Shown piece by piece: positions 1 to 16,000 of a DNA stretch of 64,000 bases; positions within the stretch are counted from its first letter, which is position 1; every line of letters begins with the position of its first letter. The stretch comes from Camarhynchus parvulus (Eukaryota > Chordata > Aves > Passeriformes > Thraupidae). The notes below the pieces were generated by a model, which did no database searches, was not told the DNA's origin, and saw only the letters and a list, made by a program, of their open reading frames with translations. The position numbers and the translations under genes are program-made. The DNA is taken from positions 15,544,501 to 15,608,500 of the forward strand of contig NC_044584.1 of the NCBI RefSeq assembly GCF_901933205.1, read 5' to 3'.

Positions 1-3000
1 GCACTGCACACAGAGCCTCCCTAAACCATGGCACAGCTGGAGCCTCAGATTGCAGCCCAGGTTCCTGCTACAACCAGGCAAAGCCAGTGGTGGGAAAATC
101 AGATTTTTGTCATTTCTCCCCACACAAAATCCCTATAGCTGAAACTACTTCAGAGCTCCTTTTTCCCTGAGTCCCTGGTGCTCTGCCTCACCTTGGCACA
201 CAGAGCTCTGCTGCCCAGCCTGGGGGAACACAGGGAGCACCATCAGTGAGATGGACCTGCCAGCCAGGGACAGCTTCCACTGCAAGTGTCTCACATATTT
301 CCCATAATCAAACAATTTTCATTTGCTCTCAGGTGTCACATAGACCAACAAAAGCAATCTTGTAATTACAGTGCTTTCTTGAATTAGAGGGCTAATGCAG
401 CAAACAAGGTTTAACAATGCCCTTGATAGCTCTTAAAATAAAAAAAAATTGGTTTTTAGCCTTATGTGAACAGTAACCACAGACTGCTCTCATTCTCTGT
501 AACTACCTTATTTTTCAGATACATGTACAAACTTACTTTTTTTGAAAAGAAGACAATTGTTCTATTTTATTATCATGCATTTGCTCCTCCACAAGCAGAA
601 TCTGATTAGTGGATTCTGAGCTAACCATCTGAGGGAAAACTGAGAAAGGAATGTTTCCATGGCATATGCAATCCTCCACCACCCACTACTGTGGGTCCTG
701 GATGTGAGGTAGAGAAAAGGACCAAATTATCTGCACTACACATTCCCACCTACCCAGAGACATCTTCAAGGAGGGAGCAGAAATTACCATAGACAATAAA
801 TCCTTAATTCTCCATCTCACTGAGCCAACATTTCTCAGATTACGAGGCATTCCTTTCATATGGAAATCCAGCAAATCACCTCCTGTGACAACTGTGCCCA
901 CTAAAGTGCTCAGTATGGAAAAGACAGACTGAACATCCCTGTCTCTGACTCTGCACAAACATAGGGCCACACAGTCAGAGAAATCAAACGCTTTATCTTT
1001 TCCAATAATAGATAACCACACATCTTGAAAAAAAAAAAAAACAAAAAGTAGAAAACAATTCAGTAAGAACAAACTTCTAAGTGTACTGTTGCTCATACTC
1101 AGCATTTTGAATTAGACTTTTTGTTTTTTTCCCAGCAGGAGTGCAGCATTTTCAGCAAGTGTAAGAGTATCTAAGTTCTTATAAAACATTCTAAAGCCTG
1201 GATGTTTCACTTCAAAGTGCAACCATCGTGGCTGAAAGCCTTCCGTTGTACTGCCCTGTTTGCTTAGTAAATCCAAATTCCTATTAAGGGATAATACATT
1301 AAAAATGAATGAATTCATTTAAGCACCCCAAGTTCATGCGTGTGGGCTCTGTATCTCACCCACAGCTGTGTTTGCTTTAGATTTGGGTAGAAAAGTCTTC
1401 ATTGCTATCAGAGGGATACATGAAATTCCAGGGGTAGCAGTGTGTTAGGCAATAGCTTTCCTGAAGACCTGGTCTAAAACTCAGGAAAATATGTGTAAAA
1501 GGCTTGTATAAAATACATTAGTTCCTCTTTTGCTTCCAAAGCATTCCTGAGTAAGGGATTCAATTTTTATACCAATTTTACTTAAATGCTTGGTATCTAA
1601 GAACACGTATCTTTAGAAATTACCCAACAAAGGAAATGGGCAATTCCCACTGGAAAAGCAAGGGAAGGAAAGTAGCTCACATCAGTCTGTGTTGGGTAAA
1701 GGACTTGGTGACTCTCTGAGCTGGAAAAGCAGTTTGAGAGTTCTTTGAGCAGGTTTGACACTGATCCCACACTCTGGAACCTCTCTGGTAGGAAGAACTT
1801 CCATAACCCTCAGCCTTGGAACCCTCCACATTAGGATTTAAACACAATTTGGGGATTTGAAATACTCAGTAAGAGAATTCCTTGTGTCTTGTTCACCTGC
1901 ACTGAAGGGAAGAAGACATTGCTCTATGCCAATTTTTAAAGTCTGAGAATTTTGAATATCATTGTAATTTTAATTCTTTCCAGCCAAATTTCATTCCAAC
2001 GGTAAGAAAATATCTAGGAAGGGAAAACTATTAATTTAAAGGTAGATATGTTTCCTTCATGACCTTAGTAACATGCAACAGGAATTGCATGTACTATTAT
2101 TTTATATACTTTAATGCCATGATTATTATTTTTATATCAATGGGAATTAGTATATTTCCTTTGTTTTTCTTTCTTCCTGATTATCTGATATTGCTGCAAT
2201 GCTGAGCAAGGGTTGTAAATCTATACCTGTAAAAAATACATTGATTTTGGTCCAGTGGTAGGGCGGCATTTTGCCTCCATCCTGCCTCTCATTCCTGCAG
2301 GGCCCTTGGCTGTGTCCCACTGCCTGTCAAACAAATTCCAACAGGCCACCTAGGATGGCATTAAATGGCCCAAATGCAAGGGCCTCTTGTAAGGAAGGAC
2401 CAAGCCTGAACACCCAGGGCTCAGGCTGTATTAAATTATTACTGTATTTAAGCCAACTCCTGAAGCAACTGGCAATTTACAACATTGATGTAATATACCA
2501 TGTTGCTAATAATATTATTATATCAATATTCAACAGAAATCTTGACCACTGATGGGAAAATATGGATAAACATGCACATTAAGCAATTTCAAAGGATGAA
2601 AATACAACTGTTTCAACCCAGTATTGACTTCTGAGTACATTTTTATTACCCTTTTTCCAAAGCAGCAATGACTTATTGTCAGTGTTTTACATTGCTTTTT
2701 TCATCCTTCTATATAAACCATGTCTCTTTTCTTAAAACAAGAGACGGGAAGAAATCCTAATGTGAGGACTGTGACCAAAGTTAATCCCTGTTCCTTAAAA
2801 AGAATGATTTATATTATAATAATGCTTTTACTGTGATATTAACGTAGAAATGTTATTGCAGAATTAGTGATGCTTATATTCTTGTTAAAATAACAAACAC
2901 TTGTTTTTCTTTTACAGGATATTGAAATTCCACTTAAACAAATGTGTCCAATGTAAACACAAAATAAAACGTAAAAAGGAATCCTTCCAAATCTTCTGTA

Positions 3001-6000
3001 AAAGAAAATATATAAAATTAAACTGCAACATTTTCATTTCTGCACACTCCTGAATACACTTGACATATGTAAGCACAAACATGGATGAAAATATTTCCAG
3101 AGGGGAAAGAACACATGCTCAGATATTATCTGGGAAAAAGATGCATTGAAATTCCTCTGTGATGAATAGACTTTTTTTTTTTTTTTTCTCCTCAGGGTGA
3201 CCTCTACCTTCAGAATATGATGGTTTTATTATGATTAATAAATTTCATTTCCACAGAGGAAAGGAACAGTGTCAGCTTAAACTTAAAGCAAGTGGGTTTC
3301 TTTTTAAATGCTAATTTTTAAACACGCCCTTGCATGACACCAAATTTAGAAGCTCAGAAGGTTAGCAGAATAGATTCTGATTTCCAGGCTGAAAATAGGA
3401 AGAAGGATTTAAACTATATTGTCACACTGCAAATCAGTAAGCTGCCTCAGTCCCACACACACTGCTTCACTTACTCACTGCTATGCCAGCCTGCTTACTT
3501 CTCATTACAATTAGTGGCATTTAAATGCTTTGTGATCATTTGCACTGCAAATTATCATTCTAGGTAAACAACTTACTGAAATTTAGGACCTGCCAATGGT
3601 GAGGTGGTGAATAAATTAATAGTCGATGCCATTCTCTGCGTCTTTTACAGGATGATAAAACAATATATCCAAAGCAATATGCACAAATTCTTGTCTCAGA
3701 ACACAGCTGGTGAACAATTTTGATGCATCACTAACCAGAATAAGGTATGCTCCTCTATTTTCCACTGTATCTGGGACAAGTATTCAGGACAACATGGGAG
3801 AAAATATGTTTGCTAGCATTTTGTTAACACACTGACACTGGTTCTTAAAAAGCTGGACAAACAACTTCCTGGGAAATAACTGAGAAAAACCCCAATGTAG
3901 CCATGCTAACTTCTACAAATGTAGCCATAAGCTATCCACCAATAGATGGCATGATCTTTATTTATGCTATGCCTTAATTTCTTCAATCATTTACAGCAGA
4001 GGGTTTAAAAATGCTAAAATACTACATAAAAGGACAATTTGTTGTTCATTGATCAATTTTTTTAAGTAATTTATAAAGGGAAATTGTGGGATTTATTTTG
4101 TTAGGGCGTTTGAAAGGGAGTATCTCTCTAAATAATCAGTAGTAGGTGTTGTTGAAGTCTCTAAGAATTGGGGAATTCTGTGCCTCCTTGATAATAAATG
4201 CCATTTCAGGATTTTAAATTCTTTAGTAGTATGGCTGCATTTCCATACACATCTGGGATAGACAGTGGAGCTCCAATACTGGACACACTTAGAAGCTCCT
4301 AAACAACATACACACTAACTAATAACCACAAAAAATATGAACCACATAAAATATGAACCAAGTTAACACATTTTCCTCAAGTGATTTGAGAAGTATAGAA
4401 GGAGAAGTTTAAAGAATTTGATACACTTGTTTTACTTATCATTATCAACTGCCCTCCATTTTCTCAAATCTAATATTGCTGGAGGAACTGCAGAAAATTA
4501 CGAACTTGCCTGAGAGGTATAAATAGAGAAGTTAAAACTTGGTCACTACTTCAGATCAAACCCTGACCTCAGCCATGCTACAAGCAAAGCCTGAGTGCCA
4601 CTGGGAAGCTCATCTTTCTAACTTTTCCCCAACATTATCCACTCTTTACCCACTTTAATTGCAATTGAACAATCAAGTAATAAAATTGCTTCTGGAAGGA
4701 ATACAAGGAAAGCAAGGGTTACCTGGCCTCAATACCACATAAATGCAGAAATTATTCCAATAACTAATTTGGTGCTCTTCCTCTTGGTCACAGAACTAGG
4801 ATGATCCCAAGAGAGACGACACCAGCAGCACAGCTCCTCCCTGTGCACACCAGTCACACACCACACTGCTGAGCAGTATTTTAGGCTCAGTGGCCCAAAC
4901 CTGTGCAGCAGGGTAGCCCTTTAACATAAAATTCATCCCACTGTGGTAGGATGGTGTCTGCTTGTGGTGGTCAAAGAACATTCAACCAATTAATTAACTG
5001 CATTTTAGATATTAACACCAAGGGACTGTGGGCATTTCAGGCACCTGAATCACCAACAGGTCTCTCTCTACCTCAGAGGGCAAATGGACAAAGACGTCTC
5101 TGAAGTTTTTTTACTAAAGATCAAGGAAACTGAAATCTGCTGATAAAAACAATTTCCAGGCATTTGCCTTGATTGGAGAGCTTAAGAATGCTAAAATTCT
5201 CCTTGCCAAGTGTTGAATGCACGCTATCAAGCACTGAGGTCACTGTACAAGGCAGGACCATCACATACTTTATTCATAGCATCCTCCTCTTCCATGACCT
5301 ATAATGCGCTACAGATTTGTGATGTGGAGCAGAGAAAGAATTGGGAAGTGACAGGCAGCACAATAAGGAGTGAAACTTCAAGGTGTACTGCAGGGCTGAA
5401 CTCCTGTGTGCCTGCAGAGCCATAAGGGATTTTTATCACTACACTACTAACGCATTCCTAGATTTTCTCAGAGATAATAAACTTGACCAGGGTCTACCAT
5501 GGGTAGAGGGCAATAGTGAAAGGTTTCCATGAAAGGATGTTCATAAATATGTCATTGATGAAATATTAAAAACATTGTTTACTTTTTCCTGCAAGTTGGG
5601 GAAAACAGAAAGTAGAGAAGCCTATGCAGACTTTCCTGTAGAGATGAATGTCCAATTCTTGGCTGTTTACTTATGTATGTCACATCTCAGTTTGGCCACT
5701 TAATTTCCTTGCTAATTGACAGGCATGTTTTGCAGAAGTTTCACTGATACTCAGATGTGGTTTTAATTTTGCTTCTGTTTGCTAGCCTGTATCTTCTTTT
5801 AAAATTTGTGAGATGTTTGCAGCCAGCCAAAGCTGAACTGCCATCTTCTAAAACATTTAAATCAATATGATTGATACTGGTTAATTTGCAGAAACATAGA
5901 AGGGTAACAACCAGCAGCACAGGTGACTTTTCCCTGAGCTGATGCTGGATAACTGCAAACTGGAGCAATCCTAAGGACAAATCTCAGCTTAAGAGCCCTC

Positions 6001-6479
6001 ATTTAGCTTCAGTCTTGCTGTGTGGATTCACACCAGGGTGGGAATTGAAGCTGATGCCTAGTCAAAAGTCAAACAGAATTCTATGCACCACCACCTTTCT
6101 GTGTAGCTTCTATCCAAGAAACTTAGAATGTTTTTATAATCTTCATTTAAAAAAGCCACTGGGGAATCTGAGGCTTGCCATCAGGTGACACCTAAACCCA
6201 ACTCTATTCCAATGAAAAGAAAGCATTTCTTAGGTCTGTAAAACACTTGCTTAATACTATTGCTGTTATATTTAGGGCAATAAAGCTTGAAGAAATTCTT
6301 ACCTAGTGCAATAATAAATACACTGGATACATTATTTATAAAATTTTAAAGCAGTCTATTGTGATCACGTATAAAATTCTGCAACCATGGCGTTGTTTTA
6401 TGCGTTATTTATAGCATTGTTTTATTCATTTGCAATATGATAATCTCAAGATATTAAAACTGAATCCTTGCTCATTTAA

Positions 6480-7050
6480 TGGACTTGTATACAGGCATCC
6501 ATACATGCACACACACAAATCATCTCTCATGTGCTCTACTTTTAGCCTACCAGAGAAAAACCAATCTAATTGCTTCATTAAAAAACCAGCCCAGGAGATG
6601 CACACGTGCCTACAGGCACTTGTTGAGGACAAACACAGATGATTCACTATTTCTGTTATCAAAGGAGCTTCACATTGCAAATCCTCCATTTACAAATGGC
6701 AGGACCTCAGCTTTCCTTAATCTCGTGGTGTTGTCACGTTTGAGCAGCCATGCGAACTGACCCAGAACCGCAAGCGCCGGGCAGGCAAGCTGGCACACAG
6801 GCAGTGACAGCCAGGGCTGGCAGAAAGGAATTCATCAAACCTCATCAAAGGAGAACAGAGCATAATCAAAGTGTTTACTGATTTTTATCAACTGGCCCAA
6901 TAGCTGAACATCTTCAGCACGCAACTACCCAGAGCAGTAAAAGCTGTGACAAATGGAATTCCGTATAAGGGACTATTTATAGCAGCAGTAAATGCAAGTT
7001 TAAACTGCCAACATAAAGGACACTTGAATTTATAGAAGAAGTTTAATTTT
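6480..7050. other. Candidate conserved non-coding element
   Basis: This non-repetitive stretch combines CpG-bearing pieces (GTTGTCACGTTTGAGC, CCGCAAGCGCCGGGCAGG) with AT-rich motifs such as CTATTTATAGCAGC. No coding pattern is present. The assignment is by texture only. Confidence 0.25.
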
Positions 7051-10000
7051 GTGCATTAGTGCAACATTTCTTAGTCTTTCCAGAGCAAAAACTTCAGTAT
7101 CTGCCATTTTTCACAGGGAACAGCAGTACAGCCTTAAATAAATACTAGAACAGAAACCATACAGATGCTCCTTCATCTTCATTTTTATTTGATTAGCAGA
7201 AGAGCATAGCATAATAATAAAAGCATCTCACAGAAAATGGTTATTTTCCCAAACTGCTTCATGAAATGAAGTCAAACCCATTGGCAGCAATAGTAAAAGG
7301 GAAGAACCTCTCTCAACTGAGCATATGTCTTCAAGCAGTAATTCTAACAGGCTAAAGAAACACCTCTGAAGCTGCATTCTTCCAGAGAGTTTGGATTGAA
7401 CTCTTTCAAATCCCATTGTAAGAGTATGATCTAATCACTATCTCCTACCAGACACATGAACAGGTCAATGAGATGCATACAAATTTGTCTGGTAAAAAAT
7501 TGACCAGCTGCAATTATTTATGCACCAACCCTGGCAGAGGTAGGTTTGCCACAACAGGCACTGCAGCCATTCTAAGCACTTCATCAAACATTAATTTGTT
7601 TTAAATCAGTATCTCCATATTTGCTATTGTTCAATGAATTCAATTTGTGGCAGTGTTAGTGCTGACAGGTTAATGATAGTATACAGGGAAATTGCAATGA
7701 CTGGAGCAATTGCATTTGTTAAAAATGGCCAATATTCTCTTCAACTATTTCAATAGCACAAACCCCACGGTTTGCTTATTGAAACTGCTTGCTTTTATTC
7801 AACATCTTTCCTGGAGTTATGAAGTTAAACCTTTCAAAATGTTTAATCTATTTTGGAGACTGTATCTTTCTCCAAATCGAGGTCAGTAACTGAATTTATG
7901 ACTGTCAACTTCTAAAGCTTTATAAAGCATTTCTTTTGCTTGCATGCAGACACACACAGAATCCTTCCTCCTGGGACTGATTCTGCTCAAAAATGTAAAT
8001 AAATACAGCCACAATTGGACAGGTGTTATATCCACTTCCACCATACTTCATTCCAAATTCAGCTTTATATAAACCCTTGCCTTTCTCTCTGTTATTTCAA
8101 AATCATAAACTGCAAATACACTTGGGAGAAAAATAATACCAAGCATGCATCACCACTGGATTTTTTTTTTGTTGTTGTTGTTTCTACATAAAGGCTGGAT
8201 AATAGTTAAAAACTGGAAGAGGAGAGAGAGATAATCTAAAATAATAACCCTGTCCCATTTTTACACAAAAAATATAAAATGTCATTTGCAGGTACATCTG
8301 AGAATGCACTTGCAAAAGACACTAAAAATGCTTTTTCTTTCCAAACTATGAATTTTGATGTTACAAAACCTAAAAGCAAAAAAAATAATAGATTGAGCAC
8401 TGATTTGAAAAATTCACTAAGAATGCTAAAGCTGCAAAATGAACAATGTTCTGTAACCAACAAGTAAATAAGCCACAGGTTTATTCTGGGTCTCATTCTG
8501 ATTTATCCAGAGACTGACAGGCCAGCTGCCCATTGCCCCCATCAGACAAGAACCCCAGGATTAATTCTCCCCTAGTGCAACTATAGTCAGGAATTTGCTA
8601 AAGGAAGGTCCTCAGAGATCCTTGTTAAAATTCCATCATCAAACCAAGAGGAGTTTCTTAGTTTCCCTGTCTCTGTTCTAGTTCAGATCTGCTTGCAAAC
8701 CCTTTAATCATGTCTGCCAGAGAAGATCTATCCCAGAAGTGCAGAACTTCTCTTCTGAACAGTAATTATTTTTAGCCTCAGAATGCACTGGATGCAATGA
8801 AGAGTGAAATGCTTTTAAATTTCCCATGGAAGGATCCCTCTGTCAGATAGCTGAAGAGGTTTCCCTTCCGTAATGTGCATTCAAGAACAGAGATACACAA
8901 ATAAAAATGTGTTTATGGACACAAATCACTCATTAATACATTTATCTACTCAAATTACTGTATTCCCAAATAAAAAAAGATACAAAGACACCATGTGGCT
9001 GAGGGCTAAGTATCCTCTGGCAGGAATGATGAAGGATTGAGAAGAAAAGAGTGAATATTACCAGCAGAACCACCCAAGACCTCCCATTTCCAATTCATGA
9101 TCAAGTTTCAACCAAAGCTTTACTTGTTATATATTACTATTTGAAATCCACAAACACGCCCATCCTTTACAGGGAGGCAATACAAATTTACATATACTCA
9201 CATTTCAAACACTGAGCATGTTTATAAGTATCTTCACTTGATATCAACTTTACAAACACAGTGGAATTACTGTCATTGAGTTTAGGAGCACTAAAAAAGC
9301 ACTATAAAATCATACTGCAGGTGTTTTGCATGCATCTGAAAAACCACAGGAAGGTTAGTTTTGGTTCTCAAAGTATCTCTATGTTTGCTCCATGTATTAA
9401 AACATAAAACATCAGATAATAAAAATAGTTGGAAGTCAACTTACAAATCCAAAAGACCAAATTCGACTTTAGCAATTTGACTCACAGGAATGCAGGCTGG
9501 AGAATTACTTTTTTATTAAGCCAAAAGTCATTTAAATTCTAGTACTGAAACTTAGGTATATAAGAAACAGCAGGTACAGGTTTTTCAACACCTTTCTCCT
9601 TCATATTTAGTGAAAAAAAAGTCACCTATAGTCACCTGTGATGGATGTGTTCATCATATGCTCAAAACCATGCCTAGCAAAAATACCTTATTGTTGAATC
9701 AATTCAACATAGGTAATCAACTGGTAAACTGAAAAGTTTTAATAAATACATACAGAGATCCATTTTCTTTTATGTAAAATTTACTGAAGGCACTGATAAA
9801 TGAAAGTTATATTTTATATAAATAATATATTTTTGATTGGAATTCTAAAAAAGTAATATATGGAATATCTGTAATAAAGTCTTGGGCACTTAAATTGTGC
9901 CTGAATTGAGAGAGAAAAAATTCTTTACTAGAACAAGAATTATTGCTTAGAAGGGTTCACTTTGCAAAACTGGACCCACAGACCCCACATGTAACTTAAG

Positions 10001-13000
10001 AATTACAAGTTTAAAAATTGCTAAAATAAATATTTTATTCATACTTAGTAAAGTTTAGATTTACAAATTAGCAGCCTCCCTACCACAGCTCACTTCAATG
10101 AAGAGCTGAGCAGGAAGCTCAAGTGAAACAACCAAAGCCAAAATCCAAGTTGAGTGATATGAAGAATGTGACAAATGTTGGCTTCTCAAAATGTATTTAC
10201 TTCATAATTTATAGGACTTGGAAAAATCTATGTTAAACCAGGTTTTACTACAGAAGAACTTTTCAGGTTACCACCAAAAATGCTACAGCTAGCATAGAGA
10301 TTAAGACAATTTTAGCATATTTTGGGTTTATCTATGATCATCTTTTCCATAAATAAATGTTCGCTATTTGTTTCTATGTAGATAATCATAAACAGAAATC
10401 TCGTCACCTTTCATTTCTTTCTGCTAATATAAAACTCTATCAACAAACACTTCTTAATACCAACATTTGATTTCACACTATATACCATTTCATCCTTCAA
10501 TATGAGAAGTTCTATGAACTAGATTTTTGCATATTACTTGCAGAATAAGTCCCAGCACCATTACTGTTTATTTTAGCCTTTTGATTTCTTATGTAGCAAC
10601 ATAAACCATCCTTACCTGAATTAAGACTAAGCTTGTTCAAACTCTATTGCTTAAAAGAGAGAAAACCTCTTGACATATTCAATATATTTAAATAATATAA
10701 ATAAAACCTTTTAAAAACATTTTCATTCTTCTGTACCCATGGCTTACAACATGATAGTACATGGAGACTTTTTACTTACTAGAGAGCGATCCTCTGAAGG
10801 CACAGACCCTCTCTCCCACTATCTCATCCATAGGATAGACTTTGTGAGTGCTTTAGGGTCTGCAATACCCTCGTGGGCATCATTTGCCCCCAAAGAGTTG
10901 AAAAGAAAATTGTTACATCTATAGCACTTACAATGTCCTGCACACATCTAAGCCTTGGCTCTTCTCACCCATTCTGTTTGGTTTGACTTCTGAAAGTCAC
11001 ACTCCTGAAGCTTTTATCAGAAGGTTTAACATATCCTTACACACTAGGCCATACCTTAAACTGGAAACAAAACACCAAAGTCAGCAAAATAACCTAATGG
11101 CTTTTATATGGCAGAACCTATAGGCTGAAGCTATAAATTCATTAAACTATCCCCAAGATTTATACACTATGGACTTTCCTAGGCTTTGTCTTACGATTAA
11201 ATGCAGCATGTGAAAAAGGATATTGAGACCTGGATGGATGCATCAAGAAGTATCAATGATTGTTACCTGCAGAGGTGTTACAAGAAATTTCATCTGCTGC
11301 AACGAAGACGAATTGATTTCTGCAAGAGAAGATAAAATTCACAATACTGCTTGCTGACTGGGAAATGTGCTAGCTGCCAATTGACTTGATGTTTACAGAT
11401 GGGGTAGGGGAAGGGTGCTTAATTTTAATGAATGTAGCAAGAAAAAGTGTTGAGTAGTATAGAGTTTATAAGGATCATGAGGTAGACATGCTGGGATCTT
11501 TTAAATGAAATAATGGTGACATTTGGATATGGACTATGTACAAACTCTTGCATTGGAAGCTTCATGTTTAGTGTTACAGATATGTCAATATATTTATGAA
11601 GTCTAATAAAAATAAAACAATATATTGATATTAAAGGGCACTACTGCAAAATATGTAAAAAGCGCTTTTGAAAAAAAATTAAATTGCAATTTACTTTGTG
11701 CATCTGAAAGGAGGATATTGAAATTAAAATATTTTGCTTTTTCTGTCTAATATGACTACAATCAGAAAATTAATTTTTCTGCTATTTATTAAAAAATGAC
11801 ATAGTATATTCTCATATACTGTCATCCAAATACATAGAAAAGTCTTTTGCAGAATCTTAGGAGAATAAGCTAGAGATATAATTTAATATAAACCTTCTCT
11901 TGCAAAATTCTTTTTTTAAACCAGGTAACATAAAAAGTGAAACTCTAAATGCACTAGTATTTCAAAATGCAGAAAACTTCATTATGGCACAAATCCTGCT
12001 TTGTCCTTTCTGAAATCCAGGCAACCAGGATTTGTGTTAGTGGAAACCATGTTGAAGGATTAACATCCAATGATTCCTTTATTGCATACACACAGCTGCC
12101 TCGGGGTATTTTTGTGTTGTGCAGGGTTAATGAACCCGGCTGCAGAGTTAACACTCGGGTCTGGTTTCCTCCCAGCCCCTGCACTGCCAGGCACAGCAAA
12201 ACCTGACCCTGAGCTTTGCACAGCCTTAATGCCAGCCTAACAGCCAGGAGCCAAGGGATGCAGGCTAAGGAGTGCCCGGGAAAACAGCTCTGCAAGCTTT
12301 GAGTGCTGAGCATCCTGCCGAAAACACCATGCAGCAGCAAACGTCCCTCAGGGGCAGCAAAACCAGCCCGAGTTAAGCCCTAAGGGAACAAAATCTATTT
12401 CTATTACTTCACCTCCGACGTATCAAGAGATTTCAAATTCTCGTTTAGAAATCTGTGAACCTTGTTACTTAGAGGTTCACATTCTAAGGGGGGGAAAAAA
12501 AATAAATCCAAAACAAAACAAGGAATCTGCAATCTGCACTGCAGGCACAGGGTTGCACAGGTCCAAAAGCAGATCATTGCCTCTGCCCTAGCAGAAATAC
12601 TGACACTGGTGAAGTTAGTGATCCAATTGCACATTCTTGCATTTTCAACTGTTCATTAAGTTCAATTAACAGCTTTGCTCTTTATTTTGTCATCTGCAAC
12701 AGTTTCAAGAGCTAATGAGATTTACCTAACAATTAATGCTAAATACATGAATTTAAAAAAGCAAAAACAAAAACAAAGGGGGATAAATTTTACATTATAA
12801 ATACAGAATACTCGGTATTTCATAGGTAGCATAATTTGTCACTGTATTTACTGCTACCACCTCTGTGATAATTATAGACAGGGAAAGTTAGAGCCAGTAG
12901 CAATGCAGATTTACCAGCTACTGTTTTACAGAAAATCCTTCTAACTAATTTCTGTGAAGTCGTTAAACTGCCCTCTCATCTAAATGAAAAGATCACTTTT

Positions 13001-16000
13001 CCTTAAAAACTGGCTCTAAAGTGGTTACTGAGAAGTTCCTTTTGTTCCTCTCAGTTCAGAACCCTGGAACATTTAGCCACAGAGTCTCTATTTTCAGATG
13101 GTAAAATACAGAATTATCTGCAAGAGTAATATGCTAGCACGTCCAGGAAGACCCCAGAACACTAATGCAATTTTTCCTTTGGAATGAAAATATTATTTAA
13201 ACTGTTCTGAAATATTTTTTTTTTTTAACCAAATCTTTACTAATTGCTGGGAAAAAACTAATTTTAAAAAAATATTAAATAAACACAAAGTGATACCTAT
13301 TTAAACAAACAACTACTATAACATCTCTTGTTATACTGCTTCATAGGAAAAAAATTATTTTGCTTTTGTAAAATGAATTTCATAACTCCACACATAACTT
13401 CTAAAAGTATGAAGTTACATATTGGTCAGCACAGCAACTGTGAGAAAGAAAAGCCTAGAGGCTGGAGTCCAATAAGCCAGTTCAATATTTTATAACTAAT
13501 TAGGTGTTATTTGTAGCAATTCCTAGAAATTCTTAAGCACTTTGACGGCTTTAATGCTCTTACAGTGGCAGGAGTTATTTAGCTAAATTCCACAATGCTG
13601 TTTACATAGACCCAGAGGGGAAGTTGCTCATCAGAGGCATCCCAGGTATCCCAGCTGATGGCTACAGCAAGGGTTAATCCTCTGTGTGGGCGCCCCAGAG
13701 GCTGCAGAAGGAGCCCTTAGGAGTGAAGCTGGCTCTGTGGGGCACCAGATCCCCTCTGCCCTAAAGCAGGAGGGGAGCAGAGGCGCCAAAGCACAGCTCA
13801 CCTTGCCCAGTGCCCAGCAAGTGTGGAGTGCTCCCTTTAAGGAGCAATTCTGTGCACCAACTCTGCCCAGCATACAAGGCTTGACAATCTCACAAGGAGG
13901 ATATGATGAAAATTCATGATGCATTTTAGGCTGGTTTAGTGTTCCTCATCACTGCTACACTTTAAATGATTCAAAAAGGTGCAGGAATTGTAAGCAGACC
14001 CAACTTTATTATACAATAAGCCCTGCTCAATTAAGATACAGAATCACTTCCATAATTTAATTTGTGCATTAACAGTGAAAGTATAGGACCAAATTTTTAC
14101 TGTTCACTGGTTAATACTTCAGATGTAAAAGAGAACACCAATTTAAATAAAAGGAACTTTCTTTTTTTAAATAAAATTTTAAAAGTTGTTACTGGCTGTG
14201 AGATTAAAAAAAAAAATCAACAAACCTAAACAAACCTGAAAGGATAACATGATAAATACATTGACCTGAATGTTGGATATATCCAACCTGCCAGATCCTC
14301 ACACCCTGGGCTAAGTGCAATCCTTTTAAGTGCAGGAGTGGCACCTCTTGGCAGTCTGAGCTCTCTGATGTCTCCCAGACAGTGTGGGTCAGGAATCTGT
14401 GCTGCAGGGACTCCAAATGGCTGAGTTCCATCCCAGCAGCTCCTTCCCAAGGGCAAACACTCTGCATACTACTGCTTCTCTCAAGCCCATATATCAATTT
14501 TTATCTCTTCTAGCAAATTGAAAACTAACTCATTTTTTACCAGTATGGTAATAAAGACGGTTTTAAATTTTGAAAAAAAAAATGTTTAAGCATTTGATAT
14601 ATATCCTAAATTCAAACAAGAACAGAAGGGGAAGACAACAGAAGTACTATTAAGTGATTTAGATGTGCTTTCTTCCTTTGGGGTAGTTATTGAACCTGCA
14701 TCACACCATCTTCAAAGGTTTGAATATGTTGTAATTTCCTCTTCTCCATTCCCTGTAGTCCCTTTGGCAGTAACAAATGTGTGCCTCCAGGGCCCCACAT
14801 CTGACAGAAACCTCTCTCTTCTGGCACCTGCTCTTTCTATCCAGCAGACCTTTTCCATTTCCAATACATTACATGCTTTCTTTCTCTCTTCTTGAAGCTG
14901 TTTGGTGAAAACATTCCATACTATAGAACAGAGATTTTATATATATTGAGGGGTTTAAATTCTCTAATCACTGGAGCCTGAGCCTTGTCCTTTCTATGTC
15001 TGTCTAATATACACAAGCACTTCTGTGAAGAAATACCTGACCCATAAGTGATCTGCCCACTTCACTAATGGAAAATTCAGAACCTGGGAGTGGAAGATAA
15101 GAAGAGATTCAGAGAATGGGTCTCAGACACTTTTTTTTTAATGACTTGGGGGATGTGACTATCATGAAACACAATTCCAGCCTAAGTTCAGAATAAACTG
15201 CTACCCTGAGTGCTTCCTCTAAAAGTTTCCATGGAGTCATCCCACCCTGGGGAAGGAGGAGCTCCCCTGTGTCTGCACCAGCCCCCACTTCTCCAAAAGC
15301 ACCAGCCTCCCACCCCCTTTCTCTCCTGCAGTCACTGGCCCTGCTGCTCCTCAGGTGTTCAGAGGTGTCTGGGAATTCATAAACTGAGGTAATTAGGGGT
15401 CAAAAACCTGTGCAGGACACACAGGGCCAGTGAGTGTTCTGTGTGCCCTCTCCCTAAAATGCTGGGCGGCACTTGGACTTCTCACCAGTGTTTCACAGAG
15501 CACATGATTGAGACAACAATTTGGCACACACCTAATTTCACCCATGACTCCCTGAAGTCTCCAATCCTTCCTTCTCAGCACACAGAGCTTCCTTAAAATG
15601 GAATACTAGAGGTCAAAAGGGATTTTTAAGAAATTAATCACACTGGCTCTAGGAAATTTGAAATGTAAAAGAAATTATAGTCCACTAACATACAGCGATT
15701 ATGCTTTGTAGACCTGAATTCCTGGGCTTTGCTGACAAACTTAACAAAACTAGACAGAAATAATTTTGCCTAGCACAGAAGTTCAGACCCCCACCCAAAA
15801 ACACAGCAACTGCTGAAAGTAGTGCAGAGCCCCAGAACATCAAAATTTAGGATGAAGGCAAACACAATATTGAACAGAAGTTACAGTGGGAAGGTTTAAA
15901 CTATATTTAATCAGTTGACTTTTTTGGTAGGATCGCCATGGGATTGACAAACAAAGCCAGTATTTAGAACACAGGGATCAGAATCTCAGCTGGTAAAATT